The position numbers and the translations under genes were made by a program. A stretch of 55,503 nt of DNA from contig NZ_LDPO01000027.1 of assembly GCF_001021505.1 (NCBI RefSeq), positions 1-55,503 on the forward strand, in the 5' to 3' direction. Below, piece by piece: positions 1 to 6,540 of the stretch; position 1 is the first letter of the stretch, and every line of letters begins with the position of its first letter. Under the pieces are notes generated by a model, which searched no databases, had not been told where the DNA came from, and saw only the letters and a list, made by a program, of their open reading frames with translations. The stretch is from Mycolicibacter heraklionensis (GTDB taxonomy: Bacteria; Actinomycetota; Actinomycetes; Mycobacteriales; Mycobacteriaceae).

Positions 1-27
1 AGGGGTTCGAGTCCCCTTAGCTCCACT
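1..27 (+). repeat. attL: attL core; 3' end of host tRNA gene
   Basis: These 27 bp recur exactly at 55477-55503. They contain a tRNA T-arm (5-bp stem AGGGG/CCCCT around a TTCGAGT loop) followed by a 7-nt acceptor strand TAGCTCC and discriminator A, so the repeat restores the 3' end of a host tRNA whose 5' part lies left of the window. The isotype cannot be told from this fragment. No CCA is encoded after the discriminator. Confidence 0.93.
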
Positions 28-72
28 ATTATCGAAGCAGGTCACAGGCCTACGGTACACCTTCGGAATGGT

Positions 73-94
73 TTTTCACCAACGTTTTCACCAA
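73..94 (+). repeat. Tandem 10-bp direct repeat beside attL
   Basis: TTTTCACCAA occurs at 73-82 and again at 85-94, one helical turn apart, between attL and the integrase start. The position suits integrase arm-type or Xis binding sites. That role is inference from spacing and location; the motif is not found in the attR flank, which has its own different repeat. Confidence 0.5.
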
Positions 95-115
95 AGGTGT
101 CTAGAATGGCTGGCC

Positions 116-1270
116 ATGGCGTCCATTCGCAGTGACAACCGGCGTGACGGAACCACCGCCCACCGCGTCTACTTCCGGCACAGCGGGCAGCAGACCTGCA
201 TCACGTTCGAGGATCCGGACGCCGCCGAGGTGTTCAAGACCGCGGTCGATCAGCTCGGCGCTGATCGGGCACTTGCCCTGCATCGCATCGAGCGCAACCC
301 GCGCGGCGCCGCGACGGCCACTACCGGCCCGGAGATGACGGTCGCGCAATGGGTCCGGCACCACATCGACCACTTGACCGGCGTCGAGCAGTACACCCTT
401 GACGTCTACAACCGGTACCTGCGCAACGACATCGAGCCGATTCTGGGCACCGTCCCGCTCGCAACGCTGACCGAGGAAGATATCAGCGCGTGGGTGAAAT
501 GGATGGCCACGACGCCGAGCTCGAAAACCGGCCGCGTCGTCACACCCAAGACGCTGCGGAACAAATACGGCTTCCTGAGCGGTGCGCTCGGCGCGGCGGT
601 CGGCAAGCACATCGGCGCCAACCCCGCGGCTGGCCGACGACTGCCGCGCACCACCGGTACCGCCACTGCGGTCGACGACGACGATGACGGCGACATGCGA
701 ATGCTGACCCGCGACGAGTTCGACCAGCTGCTGGCGGCGACGACCGAGCCCTGGCGCCCCCTGATGGAGTTCCTGGTCTACTCGGGGTGCCGATGGGGCG
801 AGGCTGTGGCGCTCAAGCCACGTCACGTCGATCGCAAGGCCGGGGTGGTGCGAATCCGCCAGGCGTGGAAGAAGAGCAGCAAGGGCTACCAGATCGGCTC
901 GACGAAGACGAAGCGTTCGCGCCGCGACATCAACGTGTCCTCCGACGTCCTGGATCAACTCGACTACAGCCATGAGTGGCTGTTCGTCAATCGCGAGGGT
1001 GGCCCGGTGCGTTACCAGGGATTTCGGCGACGCGTCTGGGACAAGGCTGTTGGGCGCGCGGAGCTCGTTGACCCCCAGCCCACACCGCACGACCTGCGAC
1101 ACACCTGCGCATCGTGGATGATCGCGGAGAATGTGCCGCTGACGGTCGTCTCCCGACACCTGGGCCACGAGAACATCCAGATCACGGCGGACCTGTACAC
1201 CGACGTAGATCGGACGTCGTTCGCGGCGGCCGCCGCGGCCATCCGGCCGGCCCCGCGTCGGCCGGGTTAG
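116..1270 (+). CDS. int: Tyrosine site-specific integrase
   Basis: Catalyses attP x attB recombination with the tRNA-linked core. The 384-aa protein has an N-terminal arm-binding region (about 1-60), a SAM-like core-binding domain (about 75-180) and the catalytic domain. From the ATG at 116 the catalytic residues are R226 (SGCRWGEA), H325 and R328 (HDLRH), H351 (LGH) and Y361 (ADLYTDVD). The frame extends upstream to 68, but that part would encode a duplicated HQRFHQR stretch lying over the 73-94 repeats; the ATG at 116 gives the usual integrase opening MASIR. The stop overlaps the stop of the convergent DUF732 gene by 4 nt. All catalytic residues are present, so it is probably active. Confidence 0.96.
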   Translation: MASIRSDNRRDGTTAHRVYFRHSGQQTCITFEDPDAAEVFKTAVDQLGADRALALHRIERNPRGAATATTGPEMTVAQWVRHHIDHLTGVEQYTLDVYNRYLRNDIEPILGTVPLATLTEEDISAWVKWMATTPSSKTGRVVTPKTLRNKYGFLSGALGAAVGKHIGANPAAGRRLPRTTGTATAVDDDDDGDMRMLTRDEFDQLLAATTEPWRPLMEFLVYSGCRWGEAVALKPRHVDRKAGVVRIRQAWKKSSKGYQIGSTKTKRSRRDINVSSDVLDQLDYSHEWLFVNREGGPVRYQGFRRRVWDKAVGRAELVDPQPTPHDLRHTCASWMIAENVPLTVVSRHLGHENIQITADLYTDVDRTSFAAAAAAIRPAPRRPG

Positions 1271-1887
1271 TAGTTGCTGAACAGGGGCAAGTACTGCGGG
1301 CAGTAGTGCGCCGATGCGATGTAGATGGGGTCGATGACGCGCGAGACGCCCGGCTCGCCTCCCCAGGTATCGGCCACGACCTGCTCGACCGTCATGCCCT
1401 TATCGAAGTCGAAGCACACCATGCGGCCGAGCGTGATGGCCTCGTTGGCGTGCTGCGCACTGATCGAGAAGCCGTGGTTGCTGAGATCCTGAAGGTAGAG
1501 CTGGTCCTGGCTGGGCGCACTGGCCGGCACTGGGGCGGGCTCGGCCGTTGCGGCGATCGTGACCGGCGGCCGCTCAATCACCGTGACAGGGGGCGGCGCC
1601 GCGGCAACCGTAGCGGTGGTGGCCGTGGGCGGTGCGGGACTAGGGGGGAGTGCAGCGGCGCTCGGCGGGACTTCGTCGGCCTGACTTGAGGTTGGCCGTA
1701 GGTACGTCACGGCGGCGGCGCCGGCCAGGGCCGCCAAGGCGGTGGCCGCCATTATGGTTGCCGCCGCTATGCCGTGCCGGCGGGGCGCCTGGTACTCGAT
1801 GACCGGCGGGAGCTCGGGCGCCAGCGACCACGCGAGGCGCGCCTCCGTCGGAGCCTCGACAGCTTCACCAGCCCTCGTTTCGTCCAT
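1267..1887 (-). CDS. DUF732-domain membrane-anchored protein
   Basis: 206 aa. A charged N-terminus precedes one transmembrane helix (about residues 39-62, rich in A/L/V), then a Pro/Ala/Thr-rich linker (about 70-125) and a C-terminal DUF732-like domain (about 128-200) with the expected Cys pair (MVCFDF and HYCPQY). DUF732 proteins are small exported mycobacterial proteins of unknown function. The gene is transcribed leftward toward int, in the repressor direction, which suggests expression in the lysogen and possible lysogenic conversion. Acquisition from a host locus is plausible but not shown. Confidence 0.8.
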   Translation of the reverse strand: MDETRAGEAVEAPTEARLAWSLAPELPPVIEYQAPRRHGIAAATIMAATALAALAGAAAVTYLRPTSSQADEVPPSAAALPPSPAPPTATTATVAAAPPPVTVIERPPVTIAATAEPAPVPASAPSQDQLYLQDLSNHGFSISAQHANEAITLGRMVCFDFDKGMTVEQVVADTWGGEPGVSRVIDPIYIASAHYCPQYLPLFSNY

Positions 1888-1997
1888 GCCGGATGACCCT
1901 AACCCTCCTCCTGGTCGCTGCGAGGTTGCTTTCCGGAAACGGGTCTATTTCACCGGAAACGCACCGGCAGATGCGGCGTTAGCGTCCAACTAGGGGC

Positions 1998-2210
1998 ATG
2001 TCCCGAAGTGAGGATGCCTTGGACGATGCCGACGAACTGGAGCAACTCCGCAGCGAATTCATCAGTCGGGTGCGTAGGCATCCGGTGCGACTGTGGTCGT
2101 CGGCTCTGTTGTCAGCCGTGATCGCGGTTATCGATCTCGGGGTTGGCGGAGTTGATGACTTCGAGGGTGATCGGGTCCACGACGGGCGGCGGCTGAGCGT
2201 CGTCCGCTGA
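1998..2210 (+). CDS. Possible small ORF antisense to repressor 3' end
   Basis: 70-aa open frame with ATG at 1998 and an AGGGG 6 nt upstream. The first 38 residues look protein-like (acidic DALDDADELEQL, then a basic stretch and a short hydrophobic run), but the rest runs antisense through the repressor C-terminal codons. It could be a real short protein, a remnant, or chance. It is listed because 1888-2111 otherwise holds no gene and must contain the control elements for this side of the immunity region. Confidence 0.22.
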   Translation: MSRSEDALDDADELEQLRSEFISRVRRHPVRLWSSALLSAVIAVIDLGVGGVDDFEGDRVHDGRRLSVVR

Positions 2211-2555
2211 CTCGGCAGACTCGACCACTTCATCGAAGGTTCCAGCCCAGGCGCCCTCGTTCTCTTCGATGCGGAGAGCCATCTCGCGGACAAGGTCTTT
2301 GTCTCCGATCATTCGTGCCAGTTCGCGGGAACTCATGCCCACGGCCTCTTCAGATGTCAGGTATCCGGTCTTCACGAGCGCTTCCACAGGTGAAACCTTG
2401 AACGCGCGCGCGACGGCTATCACCGCGTCGGCCTCAATTTTTCCCTTGCCCACCTTCCTGTTGAAGGTGGACTGAGGGAACTTGATCGCCTCGGCGATCT
2501 TGCGGCGGGATGCGCCGTGCGTTACTGCCGTCAGCCACTCATCGTGCTTACTCAT
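2112..2555 (-). CDS. Immunity repressor, HTH protein
   Basis: 147 aa. An N-terminal helix-turn-helix (about 10-50; GASRRKIAEAIKFPQSTFNRKVGKG) is followed by a helical segment and an acidic/proline-rich tail. It is transcribed divergently from the Cro-like gene across a control region with repeated operator-like elements, the classic layout of a phage immunity repressor. There is no peptidase-type C-terminal domain, so induction probably does not involve RecA-stimulated self-cleavage. The start codon lies only 7 nt downstream of a good -10 (see promoter), so the mRNA may be leaderless. Confidence 0.88.
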   Translation of the reverse strand: MSKHDEWLTAVTHGASRRKIAEAIKFPQSTFNRKVGKGKIEADAVIAVARAFKVSPVEALVKTGYLTSEEAVGMSSRELARMIGDKDLVREMALRIEENEGAWAGTFDEVVESAESADDAQPPPVVDPITLEVINSANPEIDNRDHG

Positions 2556-2562
2556 GTGAGCC

Positions 2563-2591
2563 AGTATGACTCATGAGTCAAATTGGGTCAA
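2563..2591 (-). promoter_or_regulatory. Repressor promoter with palindromic operator
   Basis: Reading leftward: -35 TTGACC (2586-2591), a 17-nt spacer, -10 CATACT (2563-2568), then 7 nt to the repressor ATG, so transcription should start at or next to the start codon. The perfect 14-bp palindrome TGACTCATGAGTCA (2567-2580) fills most of the spacer and touches the -10. A protein bound there would block this promoter, suggesting autoregulation or Cro control. Confidence 0.7.
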
Positions 2592-2642
2592 GTTCAGATA
2601 TTCGCCACGACCTGCATGTTTCAACAAGTTCCGCGCGCCCCC

Positions 2643-2701
2643 TTGACTGCACTGAGTCACGTGTGCCAATCTGGGTCACGTGAGCCAATCTGAATCAGTC
2701 A
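2643..2701 (+). promoter_or_regulatory. Early rightward control region, tandem 20-bp operators
   Basis: Two 20-bp direct repeats abut at 2654-2673 and 2673-2692 (18/20 identical; core GTCACGTG then GCCAATCTG). A third, weaker relative lies at 2553-2580 over the repressor start. TTGACT at 2643-2648 could be a -35 and CAATCT at 2668-2673 a weak -10 (19-nt spacer), placing transcription start at the GTG of the Cro-like gene. The stretch from this -10 to the GTG closely matches the equivalent stretch at the repressor. This is the best candidate for repressor and Cro binding. Confidence 0.65.
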
Positions 2702-2958
2702 AGCGGGAAGGGACTCACGCCGGGATGCACACATACCGACTTCGCCCTCAGGTCATTGACCGGGCACGAGACCGACACAACTGCTCATCCGATGAACAGC
2801 TCGCTGTGAAACTCGGCATGGCGTCGGGCACCTTGGCCCGGATTCGCCGTGGAGACAACCCGTCGTTCGTGACGGCGATCCGGCTACTCGAAGCCGCCGA
2901 CATGCCGCTCTCCGGCATTCAGCGCATCCCGGCCGCCGACACCCGCCAGTCCGCATAG
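2680..2958 (+). CDS. Cro-like HTH protein
   Basis: 92 aa from the GTG at 2680, or 77 aa from an internal ATG at 2725. The body is a small all-helical DNA-binding protein (RLRPQVIDRARDR, then DEQLAVKLGMASGTLARIRRG as helix-turn-helix). It is the first gene of the rightward early operon, opposite the repressor, so it probably acts like Cro. The GTG sits inside the second operator repeat and mirrors the leaderless repressor start. The ATG at 2725 has a GGGAAGGG about 14 nt upstream and begins the part that looks most conserved. Both starts remain possible. Confidence 0.8.
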   Translation: MSQSESVKREGTHAGMHTYRLRPQVIDRARDRHNCSSDEQLAVKLGMASGTLARIRRGDNPSFVTAIRLLEAADMPLSGIQRIPAADTRQSA

Positions 2959-2962
2959 AAAA

Positions 2963-2986
2963 GCCCCCGCCGTGCTGGGCGGGGGC
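2963..2986 (+). terminator. GC-rich hairpin after the Cro-like gene
   Basis: A perfect 9-bp stem GCCCCCGCC / GGCGGGGGC with a 6-nt loop begins 4 nt past the stop. No T-run follows. It may act as an attenuator or a T-less terminator that thins transcription into the early operon. Confidence 0.6.
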
Positions 2987-3013
2987 GACCCGACAACGAG
3001 TAAGGAGACTCAG

Positions 3014-3325
3014 ATGTCAGAGCTTGAGCCTATCAACCATTCGATCCCTGGCGGAGACGTCGGCAGCTTCGCGCACGTACAAGCGTCGTTCCACCTGGAG
3101 CGGATCCCCAATTGCGCAGGTGTCACCGTCAACAGCCTCGGCATCCGTCTCTACCTGGGTGACCTGGCGGTGACCATGCAGCCGGACGTTTGGCGGCCGA
3201 TCATCGCCGCACTCAATGCGGCACTGGCCGAAGTCGACGGTACTCAGCCAGTCAGCATCCCCGACAACCTCGACGCCCTCATGGCTGCTATCGAGGACGC
3301 CGAAGTGCTGGACGGTGCGCTGTGA
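3014..3325 (+). CDS. Hypothetical early protein
   Basis: 103 aa. ATG 3014 is preceded by AAGGAG at 3002-3007, an excellent ribosome site; the frame opens further upstream but lacks a signal there. The sequence (strands around NCAGVTVNSLGIRLYLGDLAVTMQPDVW, then an acidic helix) suggests a small alpha/beta protein. No family recognised. Its last codons overlap the GTG of the Rha-like gene, so the two are translationally coupled. Confidence 0.75.
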   Translation: MSELEPINHSIPGGDVGSFAHVQASFHLERIPNCAGVTVNSLGIRLYLGDLAVTMQPDVWRPIIAALNAALAEVDGTQPVSIPDNLDALMAAIEDAEVLDGAL

Positions 3326-4131
3326 GCGCCGAGGAGTTCGCCGCGATCGAGCGCGCAACCCCCATCGTCCAGGTCGCTGATGGCGTCGCGACCACGACGT
3401 CAATGCGGATCGCCAACGGCACCGACACCGAACACCGCGCAGTGCTGCAACTCATCCGGGACAACCTGGCCGACTTTGAAGAGTTCGGAGGGGTCGCATT
3501 TGAGATGCAACCCTTCGACACCGCCGGCGGAACACAGCAGCGCGCCGTCGCGATCCTCAACGAGGAGCACGCAACCCTTCTGCTGACCTACATGCGCAAC
3601 AACGCGATCGTGAAGGACTTCAAGAAACGGTTGGTACGCGAGTTTGGGGAACTCCGTCGCCGCGCCGCCGCCACGCCTGCGCTCACCGGCCCTGAGTTGA
3701 TGGCCGCGGGCTACGTCGAGGCCATGAAGCAGCTGGAGCAGCGCGAAGCGCGCATTCACCAGCTCGAATCCAAGGTAACCACCGATGCCCCGAAGGTGAC
3801 CTACGTCGACACCTACGTCACGGACGCTGACCTACTCAGCTTCTCCACCGTCGCGTCCACGAACAACATCAAAGAGTCGTGGCTGCGTGACCTGCTGATC
3901 GCACGCGACTGGATCTACTGCCAATCGGATTCGCGGTGGTCAGAGAAGCAGGGCAAGAAGGTTGTCCGCAATCGGTACAGCGAGAAGGCAGACAAGAAGC
4001 GGTACTTCCGCCGCGTCGAAGTGCACGAGGCCCCGCGGTTCCGCGGGTCCGAGGTAATGCACACCCTCAAGATCACGCCGGCTGGAGCTGAGGCGGTCGC
4101 CAGGTTGATCGCGCGGGAGGTCGCTGCGTGA
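3322..4131 (+). CDS. Rha-type regulatory protein / antirepressor
   Basis: 269 aa from the GTG at 3322, which overlaps the previous stop. The N-terminal part (about 30-115: MRIANGTDTEHRAVLQLIRD, then an aromatic/Gly stretch and LTYMRNNAIVKDFKKRLVREF) is the Rha domain. A coiled linker (MKQLEQREARIHQLESKV) leads to a C-terminal KilAC/ANT-type domain (about 165-265; WLRDLLIARDWIYCQ and LKITPAGAEAVARLI). Such proteins interfere with repressors or modulate early expression. Its place just after cro supports a role in the lysis-lysogeny decision. Confidence 0.88.
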   Translation: MSAEEFAAIERATPIVQVADGVATTTSMRIANGTDTEHRAVLQLIRDNLADFEEFGGVAFEMQPFDTAGGTQQRAVAILNEEHATLLLTYMRNNAIVKDFKKRLVREFGELRRRAAATPALTGPELMAAGYVEAMKQLEQREARIHQLESKVTTDAPKVTYVDTYVTDADLLSFSTVASTNNIKESWLRDLLIARDWIYCQSDSRWSEKQGKKVVRNRYSEKADKKRYFRRVEVHEAPRFRGSEVMHTLKITPAGAEAVARLIAREVAA

Positions 4132-4445
4132 AGACGTACAGCCTCGCTGAGGTCGCCTCGATAGCACTGCCGGAGGAGTGGACGGACGGCGTCCGGTGGC
4201 TTGCGCGTCGGCTGAACCGCGGTGAGATCCGTGGGTACCGCGTCGGTCGCGTCTGGCGGATGACGCAGGAGCACCTGGACTGGCTCCTTGAGCACTTCAG
4301 CAATGACACGCAGGCGCTCAAGGTCGCCCCCGGGTCGCCCAAGCTGCTCCCTGGCCCAATCGCGGTAGTCGACGGCCTATCGCCGCGAGGCCGCGCGCGG
4401 CGCCGGAGTTCGGATGCCGCCCTTCCTGATCGGAGATTCGCATGA
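4128..4445 (+). CDS. Excisionase-like winged HTH protein
   Basis: 105 aa; the GTG start overlaps the antirepressor stop (GTGA). Residues 1-60 (YSLAEVASIALPEEW..WLARRLNRGEIRGYRVGRVWRMTQEHLDWLLEH) match the small winged-helix fold of MerR/Xis-type proteins, in which the RG-I-Y-R-G-W-R segment forms the recognition helix and wing. The C-terminal 45 residues are basic and look disordered. It is the only good candidate for the recombination directionality factor, though it could instead be another early regulator. Confidence 0.7.
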   Translation: MKTYSLAEVASIALPEEWTDGVRWLARRLNRGEIRGYRVGRVWRMTQEHLDWLLEHFSNDTQALKVAPGSPKLLPGPIAVVDGLSPRGRARRRSSDAALPDRRFA

Positions 4446-4897
4446 GCCCGCACGACTTCCTGGTTGTGGCCACCGGACTGTTGATCTTCTGCGGCATCAC
4501 CGGCCTGATGCTGGTGAGCCGACCCGCGCACGGACGTCATCGTCGGGGTTGGTTGTCGAATCTGGTGACTGCGGTGAAGCGGTACTACGGGTTCGGGGTG
4601 CCTGTGCCGCCGCGTGTCTCGGTGTTGCCTCGCTGCGCCTCGGATGATTGGCACGCTGACCCGCCCACTGTCGAGCTGCCGGTGGTGCCGTCGCCGAACT
4701 GGTCGGTGATCGCCGACGGTAAGCGGGTTCGACTGTCTGAGTGGGTGGATCAACCGCAACGTACCGCCGCACAAGACGCGATCCGAGGCCACTACGAGCT
4801 GGGGTCCCCAATCTTCGCTGAGTTGGCTAAACCCCTCGGGTTCGACCCGGTGCGTGGCTTCGATGCACTGTTCGCGGATGCGCTGGTGGCGGCATGA
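4442..4897 (+). CDS. Hypothetical protein with one N-terminal TM helix
   Basis: 151 aa, ATGA-overlapped with the upstream gene. Residues 6-26 (FLVVATGLLIFCGITGLMLVS) form one transmembrane helix or uncleaved signal anchor, followed by a basic stretch (RPAHGRHRRGW) that predicts the C-terminus stays inside. The soluble part is Pro/Val-rich, then helical. No family recognised. Confidence 0.72.
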   Translation: MSPHDFLVVATGLLIFCGITGLMLVSRPAHGRHRRGWLSNLVTAVKRYYGFGVPVPPRVSVLPRCASDDWHADPPTVELPVVPSPNWSVIADGKRVRLSEWVDQPQRTAAQDAIRGHYELGSPIFAELAKPLGFDPVRGFDALFADALVAA

Positions 4898-5079
4898 CGT
4901 ACCCCGACCTCCTGACCATCGCCTCACAGGTGTGCGAGATCGACCGGCTGCGGCTGGCGAAGGAGCACGCCGAAAGCCGTGTCTTCGAGCTGACCATCGA
5001 GAACGCCCAACTCGAGCAGCGGATCGCTGAACTCGAGGACGAACTGGGCCGCTCCGAAGACAAGCGGTACCAGCCATGA
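4894..5079 (+). CDS. Small coiled-coil protein
   Basis: 61 aa, ATGA-coupled to the previous gene. Residues 14-55 are a strong heptad coiled coil (IDRLRLAKEHAESRVFELTI and AQLEQRIAELEDELGR), so it likely dimerises. No catalytic motif or recognisable family. Confidence 0.7.
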   Translation: MTYPDLLTIASQVCEIDRLRLAKEHAESRVFELTIENAQLEQRIAELEDELGRSEDKRYQP

Positions 5080-5213
5080 GCGCACTCGCCGACTTCTGGC
5101 GTGCCACCCTCGTCGACCTGGACCGCCAACACACCCGACCGCTCGCGCCCATCCGTGAGATCGACGCCTACCGACGCGAGATCAAACGCGCACTACACCA
5201 GGAGAGCCGATGA
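5076..5213 (+). CDS. Hypothetical 45-aa protein
   Basis: ATG 5076 overlaps the previous stop (ATGA) and the frame ends at 5213, again in ATGA overlap with the next gene. The product (MSALADFWRATLVDLDRQHT..IREIDAYRREIKRAL) looks helical. The chained overlaps on both sides are the main evidence that it is translated. Function unknown. Confidence 0.65.
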   Translation: MSALADFWRATLVDLDRQHTRPLAPIREIDAYRREIKRALHQESR

Positions 5214-5554
5214 GCATGTTCGACAAGCTGTCTCGACTATTCGGCCTGCATCCGGCGCTTGGACTGCATGACCTGGATTTGCCGGATGAGCCAGTGTCGT
5301 GGCCTCCGAACCTCAAAGACCGGCCGGCCGCAGTGTGCGGGGAAGCCAGTGCGGCCGGCCACCCAAACGAGATCCGGGAGCTACTCGAAACCGCCGACGA
5401 CATCCTCCGCGACGAACTCCACGAAATCACCCTGCAAATGGCGGCCATCGTCAAGGGCACCAACGACATCGTTCAAGCCGCGAGCAAGGTTATCGACCGC
5501 ATCAATGCCCTCGACCCGACACCCGTCGGGCTCGTCCGTACCAAGCGCAGATAG
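5210..5554 (+). CDS. Hypothetical early protein with helical C-terminal half
   Basis: 114 aa, ATGA-coupled. The N-terminal half is irregular; residues 50-100 (IRELLETADDILRDELHEIT and NDIVQAASKVIDRINAL) form long amphipathic helices that may oligomerise. A strong hairpin follows the stop, closing this sub-operon. No family recognised. Confidence 0.68.
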   Translation: MSMFDKLSRLFGLHPALGLHDLDLPDEPVSWPPNLKDRPAAVCGEASAAGHPNEIRELLETADDILRDELHEITLQMAAIVKGTNDIVQAASKVIDRINALDPTPVGLVRTKRR

Positions 5555-5560
5555 AAGAGT

Positions 5561-5590
5561 GCCCCGCCGTCGCGGGAACGACGACGGGGC
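5561..5590 (+). terminator. Hairpin terminator or attenuator before the repeat-protein pair
   Basis: A 12-bp stem with one G.T mismatch (GCCCCGCCGTCG / CGACGACGGGGC) and a 6-nt loop CGGGAA begins 6 nt after the stop of the preceding gene. There is no T-tail. It separates the 4128-5554 gene run from the two beta-helix repeat genes. Confidence 0.6.
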
Positions 5591-5625
5591 GACGGCACCA
5601 ACCAAACCTAGAAGGGAAACAGCAA

Positions 5626-6540
5626 GTGCCAACACACAATCCTACCGGCAACCTCAAGTACGCCCTAGCCGACGAAACGAAGCACGTCTGCGGGGTGAAG
5701 CTGCACCGCATACGTGCGCTGCGCGACATCCCACGCCATGGCGTGAAGTCGGGAGACCTCGGTGGATGGATTGAGATGCCCGAGAACCTGTCTCAGGACG
5801 GTGATTGTTGGGTGTGGGGCAACGCCCGCGTGTGGGGCAACGCCCGCGTGTGGGACAACGCCAGCGTGGGGGGCAACGCCAGCGTGTGGGGCAACGCCAG
5901 CGTGGGGGACAACGCCAGCGTGTGGGGCAACGCCCGCGTGTGGGACAACGCCAGCGTGGGGGGCAACGCCCGCGTGTGGGACAACGCCAGCGTGTGGGGC
6001 AACGCCCGCGTGTGGGGCAACGCCCGCGTGTGGGACAACGCCAGCGTGGGGGGCAACGCCCGCGTGTGGGACAACGCCAGCGTGTGGGGCAACGCCCGCG
6101 TGTGGGACAACGCCAGCGTGGGGGGCAACGCCCGCGTGTGGGACAACGCCAGCGTGGGGGACAACGCCAGCGTGTGGGGCAACGCCCGCGTGTGGGACAA
6201 CGCCCGCGTGGGGGGCAACGCCCGCGTGTTGGACAACGCCCGCGTTCAACGAGCCCAGCACTACCTCACCATCGGCCCAGTCGGCTCCGAAGGCATCACC
6301 GTCACCATCTACCGCACCGAAGACGGTCACCGCGTCCACGCCGGCTGCTGGCAAGGCGACCTCGACGGGCTGAAAGCCGAGGTGAAGCGCCGCCGAACTG
6401 AGGTGTGGGACGGCCGCAGTAAGGCGGACATCGGCCGGTGGAAAGCCCAGTACAAGCACATCATCGCGCTCGGTGTGGATATGTCCGCGTCGTGGGACGC
6501 CGAACGGCAGGCAGCCAACGCTGAGGCGGTGTCGGCATGA
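5626..6540 (+). CDS. Hexapeptide-repeat (left-handed beta-helix) protein
   Basis: 304 aa from the GTG at 5626, with GAAGGG 9 nt upstream. The N-terminal 60 residues (YALADETKHVCGVKLHRIRA and VKSGDLGGWIEMPENLS) match the cap of a phage family whose members read KGDLGGWIE-ENLS before a hexapeptide helix. Residues 64-207 are 24 perfect six-residue units of type [W/G][G/D]NA[R/S]V, predicting an eight-turn left-handed beta-helix. A separate C-terminal domain (about 210-304) reads YLTIGPVGSEGITVTIYRTE and HRVHAGCWQGDLDGLK. No acyltransferase active site is apparent. Function unknown; ATGA-coupled to the pentapeptide-repeat gene. Confidence 0.85.
   Translation: MPTHNPTGNLKYALADETKHVCGVKLHRIRALRDIPRHGVKSGDLGGWIEMPENLSQDGDCWVWGNARVWGNARVWDNASVGGNASVWGNASVGDNASVWGNARVWDNASVGGNARVWDNASVWGNARVWGNARVWDNASVGGNARVWDNASVWGNARVWDNASVGGNARVWDNASVGDNASVWGNARVWDNARVGGNARVLDNARVQRAQHYLTIGPVGSEGITVTIYRTEDGHRVHAGCWQGDLDGLKAEVKRRRTEVWDGRSKADIGRWKAQYKHIIALGVDMSASWDAERQAANAEAVSA
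5815..6246 (+). repeat. 24 tandem copies of an 18-bp coding repeat
   Basis: The 432 bp are 24 in-frame units close to TGGGGCAACGCCCGCGTG, varying at only a few positions (TGGG/GGGG, GGC/GAC, CGC/AGC). The DNA identity is far above what protein conservation needs, pointing to recent amplification by slippage or unequal recombination. Copy number should vary among relatives. Confidence 0.95.

Noticed and set aside
101..1168. 355-aa leftward ORF opposite the integrase
   Set aside because: It is the antisense shadow of a high-GC gene; no motif, no ribosome site, and integrase on the other strand is certain.
2972..3013. Upstream extension of the 3014 gene
   Set aside because: It would start inside the hairpin at 2963-2986, while AAGGAG sits correctly before ATG 3014.
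4073..5152. 359-aa leftward ORF across 4.1-5.2 kb
   Set aside because: It runs against five ATGA-coupled rightward genes and has Arg/Ser/Ala-rich composition typical of antisense frames.
5665..6459. Leftward repeat ORF (HAGVV/HAGVA units)
   Set aside because: A mirror of the 18-bp coding array; the sense frame has recognisable N- and C-terminal domains, the antisense has none.
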